Origin: Lachnospiraceae bacterium
GTDB lineage: Bacteria; Bacillota; Clostridia; Lachnospirales; Lachnospiraceae
NCBI GenBank assembly: GCA_910575275.1
Contig: CAJTEE010000009.1
Span: 62,001-126,000, forward strand
Reading direction: 5' to 3'
Length of the DNA: 64,000 nt
A model generated the notes under the pieces. The model had not been told where the DNA came from and made no database searches. It was given only the letters and a program-made list of their open reading frames with translations. Shown here piece after piece: positions 52,773 to 59,897 of this stretch. The position numbers and the translations under genes were made by a program. The first letter of the stretch is position 1, and every line of letters begins with the position of its first letter.

Positions 52773-53141
52773 TCACAATTTAGGGCAGGTGATTTCCATA
52801 ACCTGCTCAATCATCTGGTGCAGCAGGCGTCCCTGCTCTGTATCTGCGGCACGGTAGTAAACTTCTTTTCCCTCACGGCGGCAGACAATCAGGCCGCTGT
52901 TCTTCAATGGCCGGAGGTGGTGGGATACAGCTGGACTTGACATATCTAACATGGCAGAAATATTGAGAACACAATCTTCCCTATGGCAGAGAAGCCAGAA
53001 AATGCGGATTCTGGTGGTATCACCAAGCTGCTTGAAAACTTCGGCTACCGTTTGAAAATAATCCACATGATTTAATTGTTTCTGTATCATCTCCGTTTGC
53101 TGCCCATCTCCATGCTGGTGCGGTAATTTCGTAGGTTCCAT
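52773..53141 (-). CDS. ArsR/SmtB-family metal-responsive repressor
   Basis: The 122-residue regulator has the ArsR winged helix: LGDTTRIRIFWLLCHREDCV, SAMLDMSSPAVSHHLRPLKN and GLIVCRREGKEVYYRAADTE. Cys residues at the start of helix 3 and in the wing (CHREDC, IVCRREG) and a His-rich N-terminus (HQHGDG) could bind Cd, Zn or Pb. It is divergent from the HMA protein and P-type ATPase genes across an inverted-repeat operator. It likely represses both directions until metal binds. Confidence 0.9.
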   Translation of the reverse strand: MEPTKLPHQHGDGQQTEMIQKQLNHVDYFQTVAEVFKQLGDTTRIRIFWLLCHREDCVLNISAMLDMSSPAVSHHLRPLKNSGLIVCRREGKEVYYRAADTEQGRLLHQMIEQVMEITCPKL

Positions 53142-53263
53142 ATTGCTTTTCCTTTCTTTTTCGTTTGCATTTCGCCCAAATGGAAATACTTTTCGCCCAT
53201 TTGGGAGGGAATGCCTGAGAGGTATTGACGGGTGCCTTTCTGTGTATTATACTGCAACCACGA

Positions 53264-53285
53264 TGATTAAACAAGTGCTTAATCA
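53264..53285. promoter_or_regulatory. ArsR-type operator dyad
   Basis: TGATTAA-ACAAGTGC-TTAATCA is a perfect 7-bp dyad with an 8-bp spacer, in the divergent region between arsR and the HMA gene. It lies 33 bases before the HMA start. The half-site and spacing resemble ArsR/SmtB operators. Confidence 0.65.
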
Positions 53286-53317
53286 CTGAATTTAAAAACA
53301 ACGAGGAGGACTTTGCA

Positions 53318-53536
53318 ATGAAGAAAACTTACAAGATTGAGGTAGACTGTGCCAACTGTGCAAATCTGATGGAGGATGCAGCCCGCAAGACCGCCGGTGT
53401 TCAGAGCGCAACGGTCAATTTCATGACGCAAAAGATGATCGTGGAATTCGACGAGGGCCAGGAGCCGAAAGACGTTATGAAGAACGTGCTGGATGCCTGC
53501 AAGAAAGTGGAGCCAGACTGCGAGATTTTCCTTTAA
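53318..53536 (+). CDS. Free-standing heavy-metal-associated (HMA) domain protein
   Basis: The 72-residue protein is a single HMA fold with the metal-binding CxxC in VDCANCANLMEDAARKTAGV, then SATVNFMTQKMIVEF. It is a CopZ-like chaperone or the detached metal-binding domain of the following P-type ATPase, which lacks an HMA domain itself. AACGAGGAGGAC precedes the ATG. A stem-loop separates it from the ATPase gene by 115 bases. It probably hands metal to the pump. Confidence 0.92.
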   Translation: MKKTYKIEVDCANCANLMEDAARKTAGVQSATVNFMTQKMIVEFDEGQEPKDVMKNVLDACKKVEPDCEIFL

Positions 53537-53556
53537 GCGGTAGCTGCCATTGACGG

Positions 53557-53600
53557 AATGACACCCTTAAAATGCACCGCTGCAATTTAAGAGTGTCATT
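53557..53600 (+). terminator. 14-bp stem-loop between HMA gene and ATPase gene
   Basis: AATGACACCCTTAA pairs with TTAAGAGTGTCATT (one mismatch) around a 16-nt loop, followed by TTCACC. No long T-run, so it may attenuate transcription or protect mRNA rather than end it. Confidence 0.5.
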
Positions 53601-53651
53601 TTCACCAGCAATAATTAAATGATTAAGCATATTTTGAAAGGAATTTTTACT

Positions 53652-55667
53652 ATGCAGGAATTAGTGATAAGCATACTGCTTACGGTCGTTATCATAATGG
53701 CTGCGGCGCTTCTTATTTTTGTTGGCAGCCGCAAAGACGGTATGACAAAAAAGCAAAGGGTTATGATGGTTCGGATTTTAATCAGCGCCGGAATCTTACT
53801 GGCACTCCAGTTTATTTCCGCAGAGATGTTTGATGCGGCCTGCGGATATTTATTCCCGACCGCAGGAAGATGGCTTCGTTTTGCGTGCTATCTGATTGAT
53901 TATCTGATTATCGGATATGACATTCTGAAGAAAGCAGCAAAGGGCATTAAAAACCGTCAGGTATTTGACGAGAGTTTTCTGATGGCAGTGGCTACGATTG
54001 GGGCAATGGCGCTGGCTATTTATGAGAATGGCGAGTATCTGGAAGCCATTGCCGTTATGCTGTTTTATCAGATTGGCGAGTGGTTCCAGGGCTATGCGGT
54101 TGGTAAGAGCCGCCGCAATATCAGCAACCTGATGGATATTCGGCCCGATTATGCGAATGTAGAGAGTGATGGAAAGTTAGAGCAGGTAGACCCGGATGAA
54201 GTAGGGATTGGCAGCGTAATTGTTGTCCAGCCGGGAGAGAAAGTTCCGATTGACGGTATTATTGTTGAGGGCGTTTCCAGCCTGAATACCAGCGCATTGA
54301 CTGGGGAAAGCCTGCCTAGGGAGGCAAAGGTCGGTGATGAAGTAATCAGCGGATGTATCAGTATGACGGGTGTGTTGAAGATACAGACCACAAAGGAGTT
54401 TGGGGAATCCACTGTTTCAAAGATTTTGGATTTGGTGGAAAATGCAAGTTCCCGCAAATCCAAATCAGAGGATTTTATCTCGAAGTTTGCAAGAATCTAT
54501 ACCCCGGCTGTCTGCTATGCGGCGTTGGCACTGGCATTCCTCCCCCCTATTGTCCGTATGCTTTTTATGGGACTGTCAGCAGATTGGGGTGTGTGGATTT
54601 ACCGGGCTTTGACATTCCTTGTCATTAGCTGCCCTTGTGCGCTTGTAATCAGTATTCCTTTAAGTTTCTTTGCGGGAATCGGAGGAGCAAGCAAGGAGGG
54701 CGTGTTGGTAAAAGGTTCCAACTACCTGGAAATCCTCTCCCAGACCAAGTATGTTGTTTTTGACAAAACCGGAACCATGACAAAAGGCGCTTTTGAAGTA
54801 AACGGGATTCACCATTCTACCATTGAAAACGAGAAACTGCTGGAGTATGCTGCTTTTGCAGAAAGCGCTTCTTCCCACCCCATCAGCAAGAGCTTACAGC
54901 GGGCATATGGGAAAGAAATTGACAGAAGCCGTGTATCAGATATACAGGAAATCAGCGGAAATGGCGTAACTGCAAAAGTAGACGGTATGGAGGTTGCAGC
55001 CGGAAATGACAAACTGATGAAACACCTGAACATTCCTTATCAGGACTGCCATCAGACCGGAACGATTATTCATATGGCAATCAACGGGAAATATGCAGGG
55101 CATATTGTGATTTCCGATATTATCAAACCTCATTCCAAGGCGGCGATTTCGGAATTAAAGAAAGCAGGCGTTGATAAGACTGTCATGTTGACGGGCGATG
55201 CAAAGAAAGTGGCAAATCAAGTTGCTTCCTCTCTTGGGATTGACGAGGTTTACAGCGAACTTCTGCCAGCAGATAAAGTTGAAAAAGTGGAAGAACTTCT
55301 GCGGGTAAAGCTGGGCAAGGCAAAGCTGGCATTTGTGGGTGACGGTATCAATGACGCCCCGGTTCTTTCCAGAGCGGATATTGGTATCGCTATGGGGGCA
55401 ATGGGTTCCGATGCGGCAATCGAAGCGGCGGATATTGTATTGATGGATGATGATCCGATTAAGATTGCAAAGGCAATCAAGATTTCAAGAAAATGTCTGC
55501 GGATTGTTTATCAGAATATTACAATGGCGCTTGTTGTGAAATTCGCCTGCCTTGCATTAGGGGCTGTGGGAATTGCAAATATGTATCTGGCGATTTTCGC
55601 AGATGTGGGCGTTATGATTCTTGCGGTGCTGAATGCAATCCGCTGTCTGTTTGTGAAAAAGCTGTAA
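53652..55667 (+). CDS. P1B-type Zn/Cd/Pb-exporting ATPase
   Basis: The 671-residue pump has the full P1B motif series: TGESLPRE in the actuator domain, the membrane SCPCALVISIP metal site, the phosphorylation motif FDKTGTMT, SSHPISKSL and the hinge GDGINDAPVLSRADIG. The CPC motif and lack of His-rich tail point to Zn/Cd/Pb (ZntA/CadA-like). ATG 53652 follows GAAAGGAATTTTTACT; the 11-residue longer start at 53619 lacks a ribosome site. There is no N-terminal HMA domain; the separate upstream HMA protein may replace it. An ArsR gene follows 16 bases after. Confidence 0.95.
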   Translation: MQELVISILLTVVIIMAAALLIFVGSRKDGMTKKQRVMMVRILISAGILLALQFISAEMFDAACGYLFPTAGRWLRFACYLIDYLIIGYDILKKAAKGIKNRQVFDESFLMAVATIGAMALAIYENGEYLEAIAVMLFYQIGEWFQGYAVGKSRRNISNLMDIRPDYANVESDGKLEQVDPDEVGIGSVIVVQPGEKVPIDGIIVEGVSSLNTSALTGESLPREAKVGDEVISGCISMTGVLKIQTTKEFGESTVSKILDLVENASSRKSKSEDFISKFARIYTPAVCYAALALAFLPPIVRMLFMGLSADWGVWIYRALTFLVISCPCALVISIPLSFFAGIGGASKEGVLVKGSNYLEILSQTKYVVFDKTGTMTKGAFEVNGIHHSTIENEKLLEYAAFAESASSHPISKSLQRAYGKEIDRSRVSDIQEISGNGVTAKVDGMEVAAGNDKLMKHLNIPYQDCHQTGTIIHMAINGKYAGHIVISDIIKPHSKAAISELKKAGVDKTVMLTGDAKKVANQVASSLGIDEVYSELLPADKVEKVEELLRVKLGKAKLAFVGDGINDAPVLSRADIGIAMGAMGSDAAIEAADIVLMDDDPIKIAKAIKISRKCLRIVYQNITMALVVKFACLALGAVGIANMYLAIFADVGVMILAVLNAIRCLFVKKL

Positions 55668-55683
55668 GAAAGGAGGGGTTCCT

Positions 55684-56004
55684 TTGGCGGAATATCAGGA
55701 CAGTCAACGTTATGTCGGGTTGAAAGAAAGCGATCTGTACATTTTAACAGAATTTTTTAAGGTGCTGGGGAACCCTACCCGTATTCGCATCCTGCTTCTT
55801 TTAATGGAGCAGGATGCGAATGTCAGTGACCTGGCAGAACAGCTTGGAATGACCCAGTCTGCGGTGTCACACCAGTTGAATTTGCTGAAATCAAATAAAC
55901 TGGTAAGACAGCGCAGGGACGGAAAAATGATATTTTATACTTTGGTGGACGAACATGTGCCGATGGTTATTGAAAAAGGGACAGAGCATATTCGCGGTCG
56001 GTGA
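55684..56004 (+). CDS. Second ArsR-family repressor of the metal operon
   Basis: The 106-residue regulator has the ArsR core: LGNPTRIRILLLLMEQDANV, SDLAEQLGMTQSAVSHQLNL and KSNKLVRQRRDGKMIFYTLVDEH in pieces. It ends with a His-containing helix (DEHVPMVIEKGTEHIRG) that may form an alpha5 metal site as in Zn/Co sensors. It starts at TTG with AAGAAAGGAGGGG upstream. It differs clearly from the minus-strand ArsR, so the locus holds two independent sensors. It is cotranscribed with the ATPase gene. Confidence 0.88.
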   Translation: MAEYQDSQRYVGLKESDLYILTEFFKVLGNPTRIRILLLLMEQDANVSDLAEQLGMTQSAVSHQLNLLKSNKLVRQRRDGKMIFYTLVDEHVPMVIEKGTEHIRGR

Positions 56005-56022
56005 AAATGAGGTGACGATAAA

Positions 56023-56673
56023 ATGACAATGGGTGAATTAAAACCAAAGCAGAGCGCCTATATTCGTTCCGTAGGTGCAGTACACCGGTGTATTCATGCG
56101 GCAGTACATATATTGGAGCCGGAGGCAAAGAAAAAAGGGGATGCCGGTGCGCTCTGCCGTTACAAAGATGGTGGAAAATGACCGCCTGATGAAAGAGAAG
56201 CTTTCCATTTCATCTGAAAAGGCGGACATATTTGAACATCTGGTATCTGTTTTGGAAACGGAAACGGGGCTTGACCGGGAAGCTGCTCTTGCAAACATGA
56301 GATTTTCGTTTATTGAAGCCTTATGTGCGAAAACTGTAGACCGCCCCCATGAAAGCCGGGAACATAAACGCAGTATGTCGATAGATCGGATTTTAACGGG
56401 CAAGTATACAGCGATTCCCTGTTTTATCGGGATTATGGCACTTGTATTTGTTATGATGTTTAGCTTTATTGGTGCGGCACTGTCCGATCTGATGGATATG
56501 GGAATTGATACGGTGTTTGCAGCGGTGTGGAAAGTGTACTCAGCTTGCTGCCAACGATTGTGACTATGTTTTTCTTCCTCTCCATTTTGAAGGACACCGG
56601 ATATATCGATTGCGTTTATCGTACATGGGATCGGGCTTCTTATCGGGCTTATGTAAGGAGGTGTTCAAGGTGA
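56023..56673 (+). pseudogene. Broken feoA-feoB ferrous iron transport remnant
   Basis: ATG 56023 starts a FeoA-like N-terminus (MTMGELKPKQSAYIRSVGAV) that breaks off after about 20 codons. A different frame then carries FeoB C-terminal-half sequence: SSEKADIFEHLVSVLETETG, NMRFSFIEALCAKTV and DRILTGKYTAIPCFIGIMAL. Near 56535 a further frameshift moves to the frame of LSLLPTIVTMFFFLSILKDT, which stops at 56671-56673. The G-domain of FeoB is missing entirely. A large internal deletion plus frameshifts make this non-functional. Confidence 0.8.
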
Positions 56674-56798
56674 ATTTGGCGAGTTTTATAGTGCTTGGTA
56701 TTGTGGCTGTCCTATTTGTGTTTGCTGTCATAAGTTCCGGCAAAAAAGGACGGGCGAATGTGATGGGAACTGCGGTGCATGCATTTTCGCATAAGTAA
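56670..56798 (+). pseudogene. FeoB-associated small membrane protein remnant
   Basis: A GTG-started 42-codon frame reads VNLASFIVLGIVAVLFVFAV, the membrane helix of FeoB-associated Cys-rich proteins. It ends SSGKKGRANVMGTAVHAFSHK without the usual Cys-rich tail: codons such as AAT, GTG and CAT sit where Cys codons are expected. AAGGAGG lies upstream and it overlaps the FeoB stop. It fits loss of function along with feoB. Some small function cannot be excluded. Confidence 0.55.
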
Positions 56799-56857
56799 TG
56801 GGAAACGGCAGGGTGCAAACCTTGTCGTTTTTATGTGGATGTGAAATTTTTATAGGC

Positions 56858-56886
56858 TTGCTTTAGTTCGTTTAACCGACTATAAT
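56858..56886 (+). promoter_or_regulatory. Candidate promoter of the HTH/two-component genes
   Basis: TTGCTT (56858-56863) and TATAAT (56881-56886) with 17-bp spacing, 35 bases before the ATG 56922. Confidence 0.6.
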
Positions 56887-56921
56887 AAAGAATACTTTTA
56901 GTTGGTTTTGGGAGGTATCTT

Positions 56922-57110
56922 ATGTTCGATTACATGACAGTGCAGGAAACCGCAAAATTATGGGGGATATCCGAACGGCAAGTCCAGAAATTATGCAAGG
57001 CAAACCGTATTGAGGGCGTTATCCACCTAACCCGTGTATGGCTTATCCCACGAGACACAGAAAAGCCAGTGGATATGCGTCGGAAAAATTACAAGGAGAT
57101 GGAAAAATGA
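56922..57110 (+). CDS. Small MerR/excisionase-like helix-turn-helix protein
   Basis: The 62-residue protein reads MTVQETAKLWGISERQVQKL from residue 5, then HLTRVWLIPRDTEKPVDMRR. This is the AlpA/excisionase-like winged HTH found in many clostridial operons. GGGAGG precedes the ATG. It overlaps the response-regulator start by 4 bases (ATGA), so it belongs to the two-component operon, where such a protein is unusual. It may regulate the operon. Confidence 0.8.
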   Translation: MFDYMTVQETAKLWGISERQVQKLCKANRIEGVIHLTRVWLIPRDTEKPVDMRRKNYKEMEK

Positions 57111-57778
57111 TAGAAATCTATTATATTGAAGATGATGAAAATATTGCAATGGCTGTAAAAGAATATCTGAGACAAAAAGGGTATGCCGTTTCTATATTTG
57201 GAACATTGGAAAGCGGAAAGAAGGCATTGGAACACCATATTCCAAGCATTGTGCTGATTGACTGGAATATGCCAGACGGCGAGGGAAACAGCTTTTGCAG
57301 ATGGATACGCTCAAGATGGAAAGAACTGCCAGTCATTTTTCTGACTGTCCGAGATGACACTTGTGATATTATTTCTGGTTTTGAATATGGGGCAGATGAT
57401 TATGTGACAAAACCTTTTGAATTAGAAGTTCTGTATTCCCGCATCCACGCATTGCTGCGCAGGGCAGGGGATGTGCAGAGCCAGTATCTTTCCTGCGGTT
57501 CTATTTCGATTGACAAAAACAAAACGGCAGTATTTTGTGGTGAAGAAGAAATTACTGTCAGCCAATCAGAATACCAGCTTTTGCAGATTTTAATGGAAAA
57601 TAAGGGGAAAAACGTCACAAGAGAACGGCTGCTAACTCAAATCTGGGATAGTAATGGGAATTATGTCAATGATAATACGTTGACCGTGACAATCAAACGG
57701 CTTAGAGAAAAACTCCATCATCCGTCCTGTTTAAAAACAATACGGAGCTTTGGCTACCGTATGGAGGATGAGATATGA
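57107..57778 (+). CDS. OmpR/PhoB-type response regulator
   Basis: The 223-residue regulator begins MIEIYYIEDDENIAMAVKEY with the acidic pocket. The phosphoacceptor Asp lies in IVLIDWNMPDGEGNSF near residue 51, and Lys in DDYVTKPFELEVL. The C-terminal trans_reg_C domain has VSQSEYQLLQILMENKGKNV, and ends KTIRSFGYRMEDEI. ATG 57107 has ACAAGGAGATGG upstream. It overlaps the kinase start by 4 bases. It likely activates the downstream ABC genes when phosphorylated. Confidence 0.93.
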   Translation: MIEIYYIEDDENIAMAVKEYLRQKGYAVSIFGTLESGKKALEHHIPSIVLIDWNMPDGEGNSFCRWIRSRWKELPVIFLTVRDDTCDIISGFEYGADDYVTKPFELEVLYSRIHALLRRAGDVQSQYLSCGSISIDKNKTAVFCGEEEITVSQSEYQLLQILMENKGKNVTRERLLTQIWDSNGNYVNDNTLTVTIKRLREKLHHPSCLKTIRSFGYRMEDEI

Positions 57779-59001
57779 GCAAAAAATCAAATATAAAAAT
57801 AACGGTTCTGTTTGTGTTGTCAGTTAGTCTGTTTGTAGCGGCAATGATTACATACATTCTTACTCTTTTTTATCGCCATGTGTGTTTTCGTATATTGGGA
57901 GGATTTTGTGACAGTATGATTGAAAATAATCCAGATTCCCGACAGGCTGTTTTGGAATTATTGAAAACACAGGATTTTCGTATGACAGACAAAAATATAT
58001 TATCAAATTTTGGTTATTATCCATCAAATTTAGGGATTACGGATACGACAGCCCTTTGGATTGCCATTGTCGGTTTTTTGGCAGGCAGCATGCTGTTCCT
58101 TTTCTCTTTCTGGTATTGGCATAGGAAATTGGATGCCCGAATCCAAGCACTAACGGGATATTTAGAAAAAATAAATACAGGCGTTCAGGGATTGGTTTTT
58201 GAATCTTCAGATGATGAATTTTCAAAACTGCAGGATGAAATATATAAAACGGTAACGGAACTTTACCAGACAAGGGAAGAAGCTTTAACAGCACGAAACA
58301 ATTTTGCAGAAAATCTTTCTAATATTGCCCATCAGCTTAAAACACCGATTACGTCTATTTCCTTAACGGTCCAGATGGCAAAAGAACATTTGGACGATAT
58401 TCGTACCGAAGAAACGCCACAAGGGCATACCTCTATGGCATGTAAAATGTATGCCAATATCAAGGATATACAACGGCAGATAAACAGGCTCATGCATTTA
58501 GAAGAAGCGCTATTGCTATTGTCTCGTATTGATGCAGGAACGCTTGCACTTGACAGGAAACCAACAGATGTTTTTACAATCCTTTCTCTGGCATCGGACA
58601 ATTTATATGAATTGTTCATGCAGAAGGGCGTTCTGATTGAAGTTCCAGAAATGGGCGAGATGAATATCAATGTGGATTTAAACTGGACGATGGAAGCGGT
58701 CATGAATTTAATGAAAAACTGTATGGAAGCAACAGGAACAGGCACTGCTGTCCATTGTTCCTATGAAAAAAATCCACTTTATGTGCAGATACGGATATGG
58801 GACGAGGGGGAGGGATTTGCAAAAGAGGATTTACCCCATCTGTTTGAGAGGTTCTATCGTGGGGAAAACGCAAAACATACTGGAATCGGGATAGGACTTT
58901 CCCTTTCAAAAGCAATTATAGAAATGCAGAACGGAATCATCCGTGCATTTAATCTTCCGAATGGCGGGGCTTGTTTTGAAGTTCGTTTTTATATTTCGTG
59001 A
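57775..59001 (+). CDS. Membrane sensor histidine kinase
   Basis: The 408-residue kinase has two membrane segments (VLFVLSVSLFVAAMITYILT and ALWIAIVGFLAGSMLFLFSF) around an extracellular loop of about 75 residues. A HAMP-like region follows, HisKA with phospho-His in NIAHQLKTPITSISLTV, and HATPase_c with MKNCMEATGTGT and LFERFYRGENAKHTGIGIGL. The HQLKTP form of the H-box is common in Firmicutes kinases linked to ABC exporters. It is translationally coupled to the response regulator. Confidence 0.92.
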   Translation: MSKKSNIKITVLFVLSVSLFVAAMITYILTLFYRHVCFRILGGFCDSMIENNPDSRQAVLELLKTQDFRMTDKNILSNFGYYPSNLGITDTTALWIAIVGFLAGSMLFLFSFWYWHRKLDARIQALTGYLEKINTGVQGLVFESSDDEFSKLQDEIYKTVTELYQTREEALTARNNFAENLSNIAHQLKTPITSISLTVQMAKEHLDDIRTEETPQGHTSMACKMYANIKDIQRQINRLMHLEEALLLLSRIDAGTLALDRKPTDVFTILSLASDNLYELFMQKGVLIEVPEMGEMNINVDLNWTMEAVMNLMKNCMEATGTGTAVHCSYEKNPLYVQIRIWDEGEGFAKEDLPHLFERFYRGENAKHTGIGIGLSLSKAIIEMQNGIIRAFNLPNGGACFEVRFYIS

Positions 59002-59069
59002 AAATAATGCGAAGCACATAAAATATGGTATGCTTGGGACGTAGTCACTGAGATGTCACTTTCATTTGT

Positions 59070-59075
59070 TATAAT
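59070..59075 (+). promoter_or_regulatory. Candidate extended -10 upstream of the ABC genes
   Basis: TTTGTTATAATAAAA provides an extended -10 (TGtTATAAT) with a poor -35, as expected for an activator-dependent promoter under the adjacent response regulator. A 137-base leader separates it from the ABC ATPase start. Confidence 0.45.
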
Positions 59076-59211
59076 AAAAATACTTTGAGAAATCTCAAAT
59101 AATAGAAAGATTTATATCAAGGTATAGAAAATACCACAAGGGTATACCTCTATGGCGTGAGGGGCACGCCCGCCAACAATGAGGAAATAACAAACAGGAG
59201 GATTGGACAAC

Positions 59212-59892
59212 ATGGAAATACTAAGATGTAACGGTATCGAAAAAGTATTTGGGAAAGGCGGTAATCAAGTTACTGCTTTAAATGGAATCAGCCTATCTAT
59301 TGAAAAAGGTGAATTTGTCGCAATTATTGGGGCATCTGGATCTGGAAAATCAACGCTCCTGCATATTTTGGGCAGCGTGGACAAGCCGACAAAAGGCACT
59401 GTAACAATAGACGGTGTTGACCTTGGCGGGCTAAATGCTACGGATGCCGCAATTTTCAGAAGAAGAAAGGTTGGATTGGTTTACCAGTTTTACAATCTGA
59501 TTCCTACTCTTACAGCAGAGAAAAATATCCTTATGCCTATGCTGCTTGACAAAAGAAAGCCAGATTTGGATTACTTTAAAATGATTGTAAAGACATTGGG
59601 GATAGAGGACAAACTGGAAAGCCTGCCAAACCAGCTATCTGGAGGACAGCAGCAGCGTGTCGCAATCGCAAGGTCTTTGATTTACCGCCCTGCCATTCTT
59701 TTTGCTGATGAACCGACGGGAAACCTTGACCAAAAAAATTCAAAGGAAATTATTGACCTCTTAAAGCTGTCAAATCGAAATTTAAAACAGACGATACTCC
59801 TTATTACCCATGACGAAAAAATTGCATTGGAAGCTGATCGAATTGTGACCATCGAAGACGGACAAATTGTCAGCGACCAGAAGCGGAGGTGA
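59212..59892 (+). CDS. MacB/BceA-type ABC transporter ATPase
   Basis: The 226-residue ATPase has Walker A IGASGSGKSTLLHILG, the Q-loop YQFYNLIPTLTA, signature LSGGQQQRVAIARSL, Walker B ILFADEPTGNLD and H-loop LLITHDEKIALEA. This is the LolD/MacB/BceA subgroup that works with FtsX-like permeases. ATG 59212 follows CAGGAGGATTGG; the in-frame TTG 59203 is too close to the ribosome site. It overlaps the permease gene region and is in the same operon. Confidence 0.93.
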   Translation: MEILRCNGIEKVFGKGGNQVTALNGISLSIEKGEFVAIIGASGSGKSTLLHILGSVDKPTKGTVTIDGVDLGGLNATDAAIFRRRKVGLVYQFYNLIPTLTAEKNILMPMLLDKRKPDLDYFKMIVKTLGIEDKLESLPNQLSGGQQQRVAIARSLIYRPAILFADEPTGNLDQKNSKEIIDLLKLSNRNLKQTILLITHDEKIALEADRIVTIEDGQIVSDQKRR

Positions 59893-59897
59893 GCGGC

